Shown piece after piece: positions 1-12,101 of a DNA stretch of 64,000 nucleotides. A program made the position numbers and the translations under genes. This DNA is from Osedax fenrisi. Taxonomy: Eukaryota; Annelida; Polychaeta; Sabellida; Siboglinidae. The stretch covers positions 47,636,469 through 47,700,468 of the forward strand of contig OZ025244.1 of the NCBI GenBank assembly GCA_964019155.1, read 5' to 3'. Under the pieces are notes generated by a model that searched no databases, was not told the DNA's origin, and saw nothing but the letters and a program-made list of their open reading frames with translations. The stretch's first letter is position 1. Every line of letters begins with the position of its first letter.

Positions 1-264
1 AGTTTTTAACTATTTTAAACACAAGTAGATAGGAGAAATGATCATACTGAGTAAAAATGGATTTCAAAATTACTAATATTTATGTCATGATTTATACAGA
101 ATTTGTTAAATATATCATATTAATTTATACATTATTTATTATTTAATAAATATTAAATAATATATATATATATATATTTAAATAAATATATATATATCTA
201 TATGTATAATAAATATAAGTTATATATGTATAATAAATATAAGTTATATAATCTTGCATAGGTA

Positions 265-307
<43 letters not shown>

Positions 308-3300
308 AATTTATAACAGCTGTTAATCTAGATTATTACATAATTTTGAATATTGTTATATATATATCTATTTTAATTGTTTATTTAATTATAACAATTA
401 TAAATAATTAGATAAGTAGCAAAGCACTAGATTAGAGTATACATTTTATATAGTGATAATATAACATATATATGAATAATTATATTGTTTTATATTGTAA
501 TGTAAATATAATTTTAATATATGAATAATAATATTATTTTATTATTTATAACAAATATTTTCCGAAGATATGTCACTTGTATCTATTTACTCGAAACAAA
601 TTGTAATTATGAATAGTAATAATACATAGTAAATATAAGTGGTAATATTATAGTTTTTAATAATTTCAATTTCGAATTGTCAAAGTATTGTTACATAATT
701 TAGAATGTTACAAAATATATATAAATTTACATTGAAAATGTATTTATTGATTTATTATATATGTATCGAATATGGCTGTATATTTTTTTTAAATGGTTCT
801 AATTATAAAATAATTTTATATTCTTAAAACAAACTCTATAAATTAAATATTTATTTTATTCAAAATGTACATAACTTTCCTTTCATTTATAATATTAATA
901 TATTTTTAAAATTGAAATGTAAATAAATATGAACTAAAAATAGAATTAAAATAAATAGTTATCAGTATATATGGTGCAATTTGTCATTAATTTCACAAAT
1001 TCATTAGAGTGACATATCTTTCCTTCAGAAAATATTTATTTATAATAATAAATAAACATTTACAAGATATACATTTAAGAAAATATACATTTACACAATT
1101 TAAAACTTTTAAAACTTATTTTAATAATGAATTTGTCATTTATGATAAATTAAAATAAATATATGAATGAATAAATTAAATAAATTTTTTTATTATCAAT
1201 ACAATTTTATTTTTCAATAAATTCTAATAAATATTATATCTAAAATGTGTGCAAATTTAATATAACATATATCCAATTATTAATTAATTTAAATAAAAAA
1301 TGAGAAATATTTTTTTTCCATAATTTCATAACCTAAATATGATATTATTCAATAGTATTTATCTGTGTAAATATGTTGTCTATATTATAATTATTTACTT
1401 TCAGAAATTTATAAGTAATCATTTATTAAGGGGAGGTACGTACTTCGCGCGCCACTCAATGTAAATAAATAGGCATTTATGACTCACAATAAATTCAATC
1501 ACAAAAATTAATAATAGGTTATCATATACATTTTTTGCTATAGTTTAATAATATATCATTCTATTATGTAATCATTTTTTTATTACATATTCATTAATTA
1601 AAATATTAATTATATATGTTTATAAATATATATTTTATTTATCATTAATAAACAAAGACAAATTAAAATTAATATTTACTATTAAAAAAAAATGATTTCT
1701 TTATAGGCTATTGTATTGTCTACTTATATTGAACATTTCAATTCATTATTTCCATTATTCAATGAGATATTTTATTATGAGTGATAGTAATATATGAAAC
1801 AAATTATTTTGTGTAAATGTCATTTAAATATTATTACAATAACATTTTGTCATTTCTTGTGATCTAAAATGCTTGCATTTAATTGGACAATACTCTAGCT
1901 ACCGCTATAGTATAAAATAAATTGTAATCAAACAAATACTATTAGATGTTAATAAATTACTTTAAATTGTCAAAATTTATAAATAAATTACAAAGTTATA
2001 CATCATTTATTTAACCGATTATTTCTGGTAATTTTAAATTAATTTCATTTTGTATTTCCAATAAAGTACTATTTTGATGTACTTATATCATGATTTGAAA
2101 TATACTTTATAGCTCAAATGATATATAAATATTTGCTTATGTTATTTCTAACATAATAATTTTAAAAAAAAATGTTCAAAAATAATATTTCCGAAGGATG
2201 TACCTCTGTGTTAAGTTAAAATAATTAGTATACATATATTTATTTTTATATTTAAGTGCTGTCTTCAGATGTATAATGTATAAGAATAGGAAAAATACTC
2301 TTATGCTAAATAGCACTCATCATTTAATAATTAATGAATCATTCAAAAATAGTTTACATAGTTCTAAAATAAGTACTCTCCGATTACTAAGCAAATTTTA
2401 TTCAAAGTTGGTCAATAATTTTTTTAATTTTTGGACCATTTTTTTTAACACAAATTTATATTGTTAACCTACTTTAGTAATTATTGTGTATTATTATATA
2501 ATATACATTCTCTGAAAAAATTATTGAAACCAGGAAATTATAACTGAGTGGTTAATTTAAATACGAAAAAAAATTATTTATAATAAAATTATCATCTTAA
2601 TTGAATTTAAAAATTGTTTTTTTTTGTTGTATAAAAATAACATTTATATCATTAATCATAGAGACAACAAAATATATGTTATGTATATACATACTTTTAT
2701 TTTATTTAATTTTTCAATACAATACAACATAATAATATTTGTTTATATTGTCTCTCTGGAATTATGCATACATATGTTATTTATATATAGTAAAAGAAAT
2801 TAGGTGGACCTATTCAGTACTTTTATCTAAACCCTCATTTATATACACAGACAACAACACAATTTATTCTCAGAAAATTAATTTGAAAATAACAATAAAT
2901 AAATTGAATAAAATTCAAATAAATATTAAAATAATAAAATTATACATTCAGCTAATATAAAATCAATATTATAAATTAATAGTTTTATATTTTCTTATCA
3001 ATATATAAATGTTATTTTAATATATGTTATATAATAATTGTAGTACCTATATAAATGTTATTATTGTATTATATACAGAGTATAATACAATTATATATTC
3101 AGCTAATATAATATAAAATCAATATTATAAATTAATAGATATGTTTTATTATCTATATATAAATGTTATATTTATAAAATTTATATATATTATATGTTAT
3201 AAAATAAAAATGTTCCTTCTTTTTACTTCTCATATTTTGTAAGTTTATAGACTTTTTTGTATGTGTCATTATATAATAATTATAAAAATTGATATATATA

Positions 3301-4319
3301 TATAATTACAATAAAAAATAGTTAATATACAAAAATAATATATCAAAATAAGTTGTACATATATACAAATATAAATGCTAGTAAATATATAATTAAAACA
3401 ATGTACTACTAATATATATATATATATAAATCAACTAAATATAAAAAATCCAGTTTTAAAATTTTTGAAATCGTGATTATATTATATATAAAACATTATA
3501 TAACAATATATAATAGATTGGAATATAGATTTCAAAATAAATAATTTATTTTAAAATGGCATACTATAAAAGTTGCTTTTTATGTTATTTCTAAACTGAT
3601 TTCTTAGATAATTTGTTCACAGTTACTAAATAACATATCATTAATCAATAGTACATAATAACAAAATAATTAATTTTGTTCCGATTTTAACGAATTATCC
3701 ATAGCGATATCCCTTTAATAATATATCCAAATGGTTTTTTCTTATTAAATATTAATTATATATTATAAAGTATATAGTAATTAATAATTATACAGAACTT
3801 TCTAATTATAATGAATATTTGTAATCAATTTGCTTTAAAATTTCAAAGATTATACAAAATATATAGAATTAAAAACTAATTCATTAATATACTATATACA
3901 TATAATATACTATAATATAGTCTATTATATTAGGGTATATTTTAAGTAAACAAACATTATCAACTTATATATTTTATATATATATATATATATATGTAAA
4001 TCATTTTTGCATTTCATATATTGTAATTTTAAATATTATTATAATTATATTGTATATCCCATGAATATTATACATACACACACACACATACATATATAAT
4101 AATGATTAGTATTAGTTTTTGTTCTTGTTTATAATAACATAAATATATTATGTTTCTTATAGCTTCCAAAGAGCTTCTAATAAGACTTAAATCTTGTATA
4201 TCGTAGTCACCTACCAGTAACATTGTTGTTGCCCAGCAAACTTTATATCATCCTCTATATCATACAATCATTTAATTAAAGTAATCAGTGATAATGATTA
4301 GATTATAGTTTGATCATCG
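1..4319. other. AT-rich non-coding DNA
   Basis: Very AT-rich sequence with short (AT)n runs (for example near 272-302) and a (CA)n run near 4,073-4,092. The open frames are short and low in complexity. I see no exon with a convincing protein pattern. It may be intron of the plus-strand gene whose last exon is at 4,768. Confidence 0.6.
2935..3200. repeat. Imperfect tandem duplication, about 150 bp unit
   Basis: A stretch beginning ATTCAGCTAATATAA and running through AATCAATATTATAAATTAAT to ATATATAAATGTTA occurs near 2,947 and again near 3,097 with small indels. It is a local AT-rich duplication with no coding content. Confidence 0.7.
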
Positions 4320-4640
4320 TCATGATTTGTGATTAACTGATCACAATACGAATACAATCATATTACTATCATTGATAAGCAACTATGCTTTTTTTATTAC
4401 CAATTACACTTCTAAATCATTTATATTAATATGAGTATAATCAATGATAGTTAACTGATCACTAATATGTATTCACGATCAGTTTGTAATCATCGATCGT
4501 CAACTTAACAGAATAAATGTACATACATGATATTAATATAATTATAATCAATGATAGATAACTGATCACAAATTAAAATCAATGTTCGTAATCGAATGAA
4601 TATCAACGATTGTAATCGAATGACAATCTGTAATCGTAAT
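4320..4640. repeat. Degenerate tandem repeat, about 110 bp period
   Basis: The motif TAACTGATCAC occurs three times, near 4,335, 4,449 and 4,559. The last two copies sit in the longer match TCAATGATAG(T/A)TAACTGATCAC. Related AATCGTAATC and TCATTGATAA pieces lie between. It is directly upstream of the terminal exon at 4,768, so it is probably intronic. Confidence 0.6.
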
Positions 4641-4767
4641 CAATACATAGCCCCATGATAGTCATCTGCTTACTTGCTGGATTTTAATCTGATTACGAAC
4701 TTTGATTTCATTACTTACTGGGTACCAATATGTATAGCTTGCGTTATATGATATTATACCCTTACAG

Positions 4768-4851
4768 TCTGAAGACAACAAGAGCGGCATCAAGAAGAAA
4801 GGTAAGATGTCGGGTAAAGCTGCGAAGGCGGGCGGAAAGTTCAAGAAATGA
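4768..4851 (+). CDS. Terminal exon of an unidentified gene with a basic Lys/Gly-rich C-terminus
   Basis: A 27-codon block ending in TGA is preceded by a good acceptor (TTATACCCTTACAG, AG at 4,766-4,767). In the frame that stays open to TGA it reads SEDNKSGIKKKGKM and then a short Ala/Gly/Lys tail ending KFKK. Codons are markedly GC-richer than the surrounding 5 kb, which is the main sign that it is real coding sequence. Two overlapping polyadenylation signals follow 77 bases after the stop. No upstream exon was recognised in 1-4,760, so the protein is unknown. A 10-Lys basic tail would suit binding to acidic partners, but that is inference. The gene converges with the receptor gene on the other strand, and their 3' ends lie within about 540 bp. 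Confidence 0.55.
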   Translation, partial: SEDNKSGIKKKGKMSGKAAKAGGKFKK

Positions 4852-4928
4852 TAACAACGCAACTAATTGCGTCTTCGCTATAATCTACTACAGTCGAAGT
4901 AATGAAACGACACCATTGTTTTATATAA

Positions 4929-4941
4929 AATAAATAATAAA
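4929..4941 (+). other. Polyadenylation signals for the plus-strand gene
   Basis: AATAAA at 4,929-4,934 and again at 4,936-4,941, 77 bases after the TGA of the terminal exon. The TTTATT just downstream (near 4,946) would serve as AATAAA on the opposite strand, so the two convergent genes may overlap at their 3' ends. Confidence 0.5.
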
Positions 4942-5041
4942 TATATTTATTGATGATTTTCGCGCTTTGAATCAATTTCCGGTCGGGTGTTTGATTAATT
5001 AATAAATAGTTACGGAAACTCATCTCAATTATATAATCACA

Positions 5042-5205
<164 letters not shown>

Positions 5206-5388
5206 AATATATTGAATATATTTTCATAAACACTGGCAATTAACAAAACTGAATCACACCCAGTGCGATATCGATGTGTAACATATATTAATAAGGGGTG
5301 GTTGTGTTGAACTCGTCTCGCCGCTAGAATTTTAGTAAAATACGATAGTGATCCCCCGACCCACTAGGGGGCGTGCGGGCGGGGTGCA

Positions 5389-5495
5389 TCATAACGCCGT
5401 GTGTTTATTATCGGTGTCGTTATTTAGCAACGAGGTCGTGTAGGTTTGATTATTCGCTTCCACGATCGCTAAAGTCTTTGGAGCTACGTTTCTAC
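5389..5495 (-). CDS. GPCR terminal exon: C-tail ending in a PDZ-type motif
   Basis: 107 bp ending in TGA (visible residues 258-292). The acceptor is CTCTACCACACGCAG. The first two bases complete the split Ser codon. It reads RNVAPKTLAIVEANNQTYTT and then SLLNNDTDNKHTAL. The final T-A-L fits a class I PDZ ligand (S/T-x-hydrophobic), a feature known in several somatostatin receptors. Ser/Thr residues give possible GRK sites (inference). Downstream 3' UTR is GC-rich to about 5,290 and then reaches the (TA)n array. Confidence 0.8.
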
Positions 5496-6251
5496 CTGCG
5501 TGTGGTAGAGGTCAACGGAGTTCAATGTTACGCGATGAATGAATAATTATAAATGATTTTTATTTATATAATAAACTTATTGTGAAATTAATTTATTTTG
5601 ATAATATATATATATATTGTAATTGAGTACCTACCCAGGCTGTATTATCTACAGTTGAATATTTGTATATGAATGGAAGAGATATATTTACCCTTATACT
5701 CATTTATTTTACATATCTGAAGTATTGAATATTAATTTACTATCTAAATATAAAGTATTACCTTTAACTTTATGCGTAGATGATACTTAATTGTACATAG
5801 TGTGGGGAGGTATCCTCTCTATCATTTAGTCTACAAGTTTATAAAAACTTGAGTACAAATAAAGTATGATAATGTTACACCTATATGCTAGCCATTCGCA
5901 AATAAGTATATGTACATAGGTAATATCTCATATATTTATTGTGGGATATATAAATTATAGGGATTTTTACATTATCAAGATTATAGAAAAATTATACTTC
6001 ACTATTATTATATAATATATAAATATATCTACTTATCTAAGAATTCTTAATTCAATCATATAAATGTATATATGAATATCATTGTAATCAATAATTGAAC
6101 AAAAATACAATGATGAAATGCATAAATTTATACGCAGAATTTAACTGATAGGAATATATTATCGCTATATCTATATATTATGATTAGACCACCTATAACT
6201 TAATTGTTACTTATATATGTGTATATTATATATTTAAATATGAGGTTCACA

Positions 6252-6389
6252 AGATAGAGGTAACTCGGGATTTACTAGATAGGGGTAACTCGGGATTTAC
6301 TAGATAGAGGTACCAAGGGGCTTACTTGATAGAGGTAACAAGGTGTTCACTAGATAGGGGTAACAAGTGGTTCACTATATAGGTAACAG
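6252..6389. repeat. 25-bp tandem repeat, 5.5 copies
   Basis: Five 25-bp units start at 6,252, 6,277, 6,302, 6,327 and 6,352, with a partial sixth. Consensus start is AGATAGAGGTAAC and the end is TTCACT or TTTACT. It lies in the last intron of the receptor gene, 28 bp past the donor of the NPVLY exon. Confidence 0.9.
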
Positions 6390-6416
6390 CTGTACCCTAG
6401 GGTACGCGGAGCTTAC

Positions 6417-6541
6417 TTTGAATTTCAGAGCAGCGTCTAGTTCTAGAAGTAAGTACGACGTCAGATCTGCAAGTGAAGGCTGCGGCGAAAGATTCCCTGA
6501 ACGGAGCATTGGTGAAGGCGTAGAGTACAGGGTTCACCATA
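6417..6541 (-). CDS. GPCR exon encoding NPVLY of TM7, helix 8 and proximal C-tail
   Basis: 125 bp, visible residues 216-257 plus one base of Ser258. The acceptor is CCCCATTAG and the donor is A|GTAAGC. It reads MVNPVLYAFTNAPFRESF, the TM7 NPxxY motif and amphipathic helix 8. AAAFTC follows, with a Cys placed for palmitoylation, then an Arg/Ser-rich stretch CRSDVVLTSRTRRCSEIQ. The opposite-strand frame of 70 codons at 6,367-6,579 is only a shadow of this exon. If the GTAAGC donor were skipped, the frame would stop three codons beyond the split Ser codon, giving a shorter tail. Confidence 0.86.
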
Positions 6542-6800
6542 CTAATGGGGAGGGGGGCATAGGGTTAAGTATTGGTTAGTGAAGGCTATAGTATAGGGTT
6601 TACTATACTAGGGGGAGAGGCTTAAGTGAAGGTATATAGTAATGGGATCACTATACTAGAAGGTAGGGAAGATATTGTAAGGGTTAGTTGGGGTGTGGTA
6701 CATTACGTGGTTCACTATACAATGTGGAGTGGGGTTAAGGTGTACGTGGTTCACTATACTAGGGGGAGGTTTAGTGAGTAGTGGCAATATATGATAAGAT
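6530..6800. repeat. Degenerate repeats of GTTCACTATACTAGGGGGAG
   Basis: Irregularly spaced copies of a GG(T/A)TTCACTATACTAGGGG-like block alternate with GTGAAGG and GGGTTAAG pieces. The left end overlaps the receptor exon's acceptor. It may be distantly related to the 25-bp repeat nearby, since both carry TTCACTATA. Confidence 0.55.
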
Positions 6801-7280
6801 AGGGGAGTGATCATGTATATTATGATGTACAATAGGGTTCAGTATAGTATATATATATATATATACACACAACATAGTGGGGGAGGTATACATAAGAAAT
6901 AATATGATATGATTAATATCCACTTAATAAACTGTTGAATGTAGATGCCCTTATAGAGAAAAAGTATGCACAATTAGTGTTTATAACATTATATTAAGTA
7001 CCCACTATTTATATTATTGATCACACTCACTTGACGTGGACACCCAACTCGATATGTTCATGTGTTGTATTCATATTATAATATTAATAATGTCTATGCA
7101 ATTCATATAACGCATATTAAACATAGTGTATGATGGATAATTTCTATCAGTAGTCTATTATTGATGTGTTATTACAAATTGTGACATACCTACTACTGCA
7201 TATATGATAACTATAATACATATATTACTGTACCTACACTATATATTCTCTATATATTATATAGTGTATATTATGTATGT

Positions 7281-7282
7281 TG

Positions 7283-7314
<32 letters not shown>

Positions 7315-7345
7315 TTTATTAGAAGAAAGTTGTATATAGATATAC
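7281..7345 (-). repeat. (TAA)n joined to a conserved flank: likely LINE 3' tail
   Basis: (TAA)n followed by TATTTATTAGAAGAAAGTTG. The same flank with the same (TAA)n occurs at 32,602-32,650. On the minus strand this reads as AATAAATA followed by (TTA)n, the layout of the 3' ends of the LINEs in this window, so it is probably a 5'-truncated LINE end. Confidence 0.55.
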
Positions 7346-7606
7346 GTTTCGGGTAGAAGTGAACATGTGTTTACGAATATGGTTTAGTAAATTGTTTACA
7401 AATTACAAAGAATAATGTGTATAACTTATTACATTAATTAGTAAATATATTTATTATAAATTGTGGTTAACTTAGTATTAAGTAAAGTGGATATAATCTC
7501 GCACGGCGTGCGATGAACGCCTGGATAAGATGGACGTTAAGAGTATTGCCGTGTGGGTCGGGTGGGTTAAGCCCTACATACCAGTGGTAGGTGCGCATGC
7601 AATTAC

Positions 7607-7695
7607 CTATTCGCGTGACTGAACAGCGTGAACACCTGGAACAAGTTCACCTGCCACCTGGATATCCTAGTGACGGCTGACATGATCAGGTACAC
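7607..7695 (-). CDS. GPCR exon encoding ECL3 and start of TM7
   Basis: 89 bp, visible residues 187-215 plus two bases of Ser216. The acceptor follows a (CAA)n run, CAACAACAATAG, and the donor is AG|GTAATT. It reads VYLIMSAVTRISRWQVNLFQ and then VFTLFSHAN. The last two bases (AG) combine with T from the next exon to give Ser, producing HANSMVNP. The whole pattern is ECL3 followed by the first half of TM7. The acceptor's CAA repeat is unusual, since it replaces a normal polypyrimidine tract. Confidence 0.83.
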
Positions 7696-7801
7696 CTATT
7701 GTTGTTGTTGTTGTGGTGGGTGTAATGTATCTCGAGTAAGGTTATCGCGGTAGATATCGTCTAGTAGTGGTAGTGGTATTACAATGTAGTGGACATGTAG
7801 C

Positions 7802-7958
7802 TAGGGGCGCTGCAACAGTGGGGGTACGGGGAGGGATGTGTCCCCCACTTTAAAATCTAGGGGGACCTCCTATGTATTAGTCCCCCCCCCCAATTTTACC
7901 ACAAAATGTATTTTGATTGGTTGGTCCCTTCTACATATACATCGTTCCAGCGCCCTTA
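7802..7958 (+). mobile_element. hAT-like MITE, copy 1
   Basis: 157 bp with terminal inverted repeats TAGGGGCGCTGCAAC and GTTCCAGCGCCCTTA. The interior is G/C-homopolymer rich and contains ATTTTGATTGGTTG. A second copy in the opposite orientation is at 37,744-37,893. The flanking 8-mers no longer match well. No coding capacity. It lies in an intron of the receptor gene. Confidence 0.75.
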
Positions 7959-9081
7959 CATAATTGTAGGGATACTTAGTTGGCCGTTTAACTTATACAC
8001 AAGAACACTTTGATATCATTTTAATATGACAGCATACTCTGCTGAGCATAGGACTATAGTTTTTATAATAACTATAGTAATACCTCCATAACTTGTCGAG
8101 GTTATAGGAGGTCTTGCTATAGGTGTATGGTATCCTATATGATATATATATATAGCCTATAGACTATATCATATACTATATAGGTGTAGTGATCTAGTAT
8201 AGTCCTACGTCGTATACTATACTATACTATAGTTTAATAGACTAAGTCTATACTATACGATATATAGTATGTGTTATATACCTCGTACCCGTAACACGCG
8301 TTCCCGTACAATGTCCACTGTCCAGTCAGTGTCCACTATTATGGTGATCCCTCCCATTATCCATCTTTAAATTCTCTCTTAAACTATTATACCTTAATCC
8401 CAGGATAAACATTTCTAGGTTTCATATATATTGGTTTTATATCAGTCGATGGTTTTATTTAGGTATGTATCGCTACTTATTAAGTTATTATTGTTAGATT
8501 ATCTATTTCCATTCGTTTTATTTTATCATAGGTAATGTGTTTATTCGTTTCCATTTTACAATTTTGATAATTTTGTTTACTAAAAAAATGTTAAAACCAT
8601 GAAAATAAAATAGTAGATACATTTTAATACCTATAGGTATACTATTAGTATACTATTAATATCCAACTATCTAAGCTTTACACTACTCAAGCATATAACA
8701 TACTATATTATATTATATAGGTTACCATGGTTATAATAAATATAGTTTACCAATGGTTAAATTACCATACACCTATAGTTATTGTATTAATGTAGTGCAG
8801 ACATGTCATATTCAAGTGGTGTCAACTTGTGCTAGTTTATAAGCTAAGGTACCTACTAAAGTACTACCCCTTACCAATAGTTACTAACCCTTACTAACCT
8901 TTATAATCAATAATTATAGGGACAATATATAAGATATATCACTAATTATTATGTGAAATCGTCTTGTGGTTAAATGGTTAAGGCTATGTACTGGTATGGG
9001 CTGTCTAATGTATAAGAATAAGATACACAAATATACTTGCCGGTGAAATACACACCGATCAATGATAGTAGGGATGTAAAC

Positions 9082-9189
9082 CTGGAACGTCCAGTACGGC
9101 AACCACGTGACAATGAATATCACGATGATGAGGGTGACAAGTCTTGTGATCTTTTTGTTCTTTTTATGTTTTCTCTCGTATCTTTTTAT
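9082..9189 (-). CDS. GPCR exon encoding TM6 (WLPYW)
   Basis: 108 bp, 36 codons (visible residues 151-186), phase 0 at both ends. The acceptor is GCTATGACCTAG and the donor is CAG|GTTTAC. It reads IKRYERKHKKNKKITRLVTL and then IIVIFIVTWLPYWTFQ. The basic run before TM6 is typical of the G-protein contact region, and TWLPYW is the TM6 CWxP variant. The frame stays open past the donor, and a second possible donor (CAA|GTATAT) lies 45 bp on. The first donor is preferred because the next exon then restores QVYLI at the point where family members read QVALI. Confidence 0.86.
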
Positions 9190-9404
9190 CTAGGTCATAG
9201 CATAGTAATAGCACAGAAATAGTTATACGGTAATTATGATAATAGTTATTATTGACTAAAGTAGAGTAATATTAAGAGTATATTTAAACAAATTATATTT
9301 ATAATATATAGGTTATAGACTACATATGATTAATGTTAATTTCACATTATGTATATGTAAATATAAATATATATCTTACAACTTTTAATCCACCTTATTA
9401 GTAT

Positions 9405-9440
9405 TACCAAAGCCCTTAGGGCCCCCAAAGGGCTTTGGTA
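9405..9440. repeat. GC-rich hairpin
   Basis: Perfect 13-bp inverted repeat TACCAAAGCCCTT / AAGGGCTTTGGTA with a 10-nt loop AGGGCCCCCA. It stands alone in AT-rich intron, perhaps a collapsed MITE. Confidence 0.7.
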
Positions 9441-9865
9441 TTACCTACTAGTAGGAGTGTGGCCTATGTCCAATTATTCTATTAGCCTGCAGTTAAACAG
9501 ATTAAATAGTTAAACCTATATTAGTAATCAACTGTTTTTAAACTACCTAACAATGTTAGGCTAACATATGTACCTACATAACATTTCATTCTACACATTA
9601 AATTGAAATGTATTAATTTAATTCATTATTTCTAATTTATCAACTCCATTTAAACTCTTCATTTATATCAGTATAAAATAGATTCTCTATAAATACTATC
9701 TGTACATACTATATAGGTACTATATATACCTACCTATATATACCTACATCCCGAACACTTGTAAAGCAGACAATTAACTAAACTATTCTAATAAATAAAT
9801 ACTGAATACACGTATATAAAACATACTATATAGTTATTATATATACATTATATATTATACATCAA

Positions 9866-11389
9866 AATAGGGCCTTTCACAACGAACGAAATTGATATAG
9901 CCATTAAAAATATCAAAAACGTTAAAGCCACAGGCCTGGATGAAATACCATCAGAAGTTTGGAAGATAAAGGAATTCCAAGACATATTATTAAAATCTTG
10001 CAATAGCGTGTATAGCCAATATCCCATAGAGAGATGGACAGGAGGCTGCATCCTACCTTTTCCTAAAAAAGGAAATCCTACCATAACATATAATTATAGA
10101 GGAATAACTCTCATGCATATTTCTGCAAAAATCTACAACCTGATGATACTAAACCGGATAAGACAATACGTTGATCCTATTCTGAGAAAAAATCAAAATG
10201 GGTTTAGAACTAATCGATCAACCTCAGGACAAATATTAGCTATCAGACAGATAATAGAAGGAGTTAAGGCAACAAATATTCCTGCAATATTGCTATTTAT
10301 TGACTTTTCAAAAGCATTCGACTCAATTTATAGAACAAAGATGAGATCAATTATAATTCATTATGGAATACCGGAAGAAACTGTGAACGCAATCATGATG
10401 ATCTATAAAAATTCACGTTCAATGGTTAGATCACCTGATAGAGATACCCCTTTCTTCAATATAACAACAGGTGTGCTACAAGGAGACACAATTGCACCCT
10501 TTCTATTTATCATTTGCCTCGATTATGTACTGAGCAATTCACTAAAGGATATTGAGAATCTTGGACTGATAATCACAGAATGCAAAAGTAGAAGATATCC
10601 GGCAACGCGCGTAACAGATATAGAATATGCTGATGATATTGCTATTACGAAAAACTCCATCGAAGAGGCAAACACTATTCTACATAAAATAGAAAAATTT
10701 CCAAAGATATAGTCCTATTTATTAATGTCAGTAAAACGGAATATATGTCCTTAAATCAAAATTCGTCTGTGAGTATGAGTATGAAAAGTTTAAATGGAGA
10801 AGCAATCAAGAATGTATTAGATTTTAAATACCTCGGTAGTTATATTGCCTCCACTGATAATTATGTTAGCATCCGAATAGGCAAAGCATGAGCTGTACTG
10901 AATAACCTTAATAAAATATGGACATAAAATCTGTCAATAAGACTCAAAAGAAACTTTTTCAGAGCCACAGTTGAATCTGTATTGTTATACGGAGATATAA
11001 CCTGGACCCTGACAATAGCCTCGGAGAAAAAAATAAATGGATCTTACACCAGAATGTTATGGGCAGCGCTAAATATTTCATGGAGAGACCATATATCCAA
11101 TAAAGACCTATATGGTAAAATACCAAAGATTACATACACAATACGCGAAAAAAGGCTACGCTTCTCAGGCCATTGTTGGAGAAGTAAAAACGAGGTTGTT
11201 AGCGATGTTCTGCTATGGCTACCCATACATGGACGAAGATCTCGAGGACGCCCCGCCAAAACCTTCGTAGATCCGCTAATGGAAGACACAAGCTGCAACT
11301 ACGAAGAGCTACCAAACGCAATGATGAATCGACAGGAATGGAGATTACGTGTCAATCAATGCCGAGCAAGCTCGACCTGGTAAGGTAAG

Positions 11390-11400
<11 letters not shown>
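9866..11400 (+). pseudogene. RTE-like LINE, 5'-truncated and broken
   Basis: Reverse transcriptase fragment antisense to the host gene, inside a 3.7 kb intron. The open frame from about 9,866 to 10,712 carries the fingers (GPFTTNEIDIAIKN, ATGLDEIPSE), YRGITL, NGFRTNRST, motif A FIDFSKAFDS, motif B GVLQGDTIAPF and the YADD active site. The following segment has a frameshift and stops (10,712-10,982). The C-terminal region 10,982-11,383 then reads open, with RLRFSGHCWR and RRSRGRPAKTFVD, the C-terminal pattern of RTE-type elements. The endonuclease is missing. The 3' end CGAGCAAGCTCGACC then GTAAGTATGTA runs into (TA)n and resembles the end of the copy at 19.6-21.7 kb. Confidence 0.85.

Positions 11401-11435
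<35 letters not shown>
11395..11435. repeat. (TA)n at the 3' end of the RTE-like LINE
   Basis: About 40 bp of TA dinucleotide starting right after the LINE 3' end, perhaps an expanded target site or tail. Confidence 0.85.
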
Positions 11436-11438
<3 letters not shown>

Positions 11439-12060
11439 TTGTAATATTTTTAATTATAGTCCAATATCTAAATTTCGATACTAAACAATTAGAAAACATA
11501 TTCTAGGTGTTTATTTCTTATATTTAAATGGATAGGATTCCTTACATATATCATAGTATCTATATATACTAGGATATCAACATATTCTTAAAAGACTTAA
11601 TAAACTTAAAAATTAATATCAACAAATATGCCTCGTAATTATTTCATATAATCTTCATAAAATATGAATAAGGGTGAGAATCGCAATACTTTTGATAACA
11701 AAACATTGCTCTAAAAAATATTGATAAAAAATTGCCAAAACGCAAATCCGAGGAATTAGGTTTAAAACCCTACACATGTTTAAATCTATGATAATTTAAT
11801 TAGAAAGTGGTTGGTATTGTATATATATATACACATATAGGAGAAATTAAATACTATTTAGGTAAACCTAATATGAACACTTTAACAATACATGTATTGT
11901 AAGACCATGCATGGTCTTAAGATTTTTATGACTCAATATTTGTATTAAAAAATTACAATATATTGTAATTTTATATATTATAATATATATTAATATTATA
12001 TGATTAGATATAATTGTGATTTTAAAATTGTATTTAATCTTTTTATTCAATAGATAATAG

Positions 12061-12101
12061 GGGTGTCCGTATTCGGTACTCATGTCCTAATATGGACACC
12101 C
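12061..12101. repeat. Hairpin with GGGTGTCC ends
   Basis: GGGTGTCCGTATT pairs with AATATGGACACCC (12 of 13) around a 15-nt loop. GAACGGACACTCTCGG near 12,738 may be a relic of the same element. It probably comes from a small inverted-repeat transposon. Confidence 0.45.

Noticed and set aside
1382..1450. Candidate microexon (TTTCAG acceptor, GAG|GTACGTAC donor) for the plus-strand gene
   Set aside because: Only 31 bp with A/T-rich, non-distinct codons; splice-like strings are expected by chance in 4 kb of this composition.
8953..9030. tRNA-like TGGTTAAATGGTTAAGGC
   Set aside because: Resembles an A box, but I find no B box at a suitable distance and no cloverleaf.
9037..9222. Plus-strand 61-codon frame at 9,037 and the minus-strand extension of the TM6 exon to 8,914
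   Set aside because: The plus frame is a shadow of the TM6 exon. The minus extension past 9,082 is intron read-through, because the CAG|GTTTAC donor joins the next exon at QVYLI.
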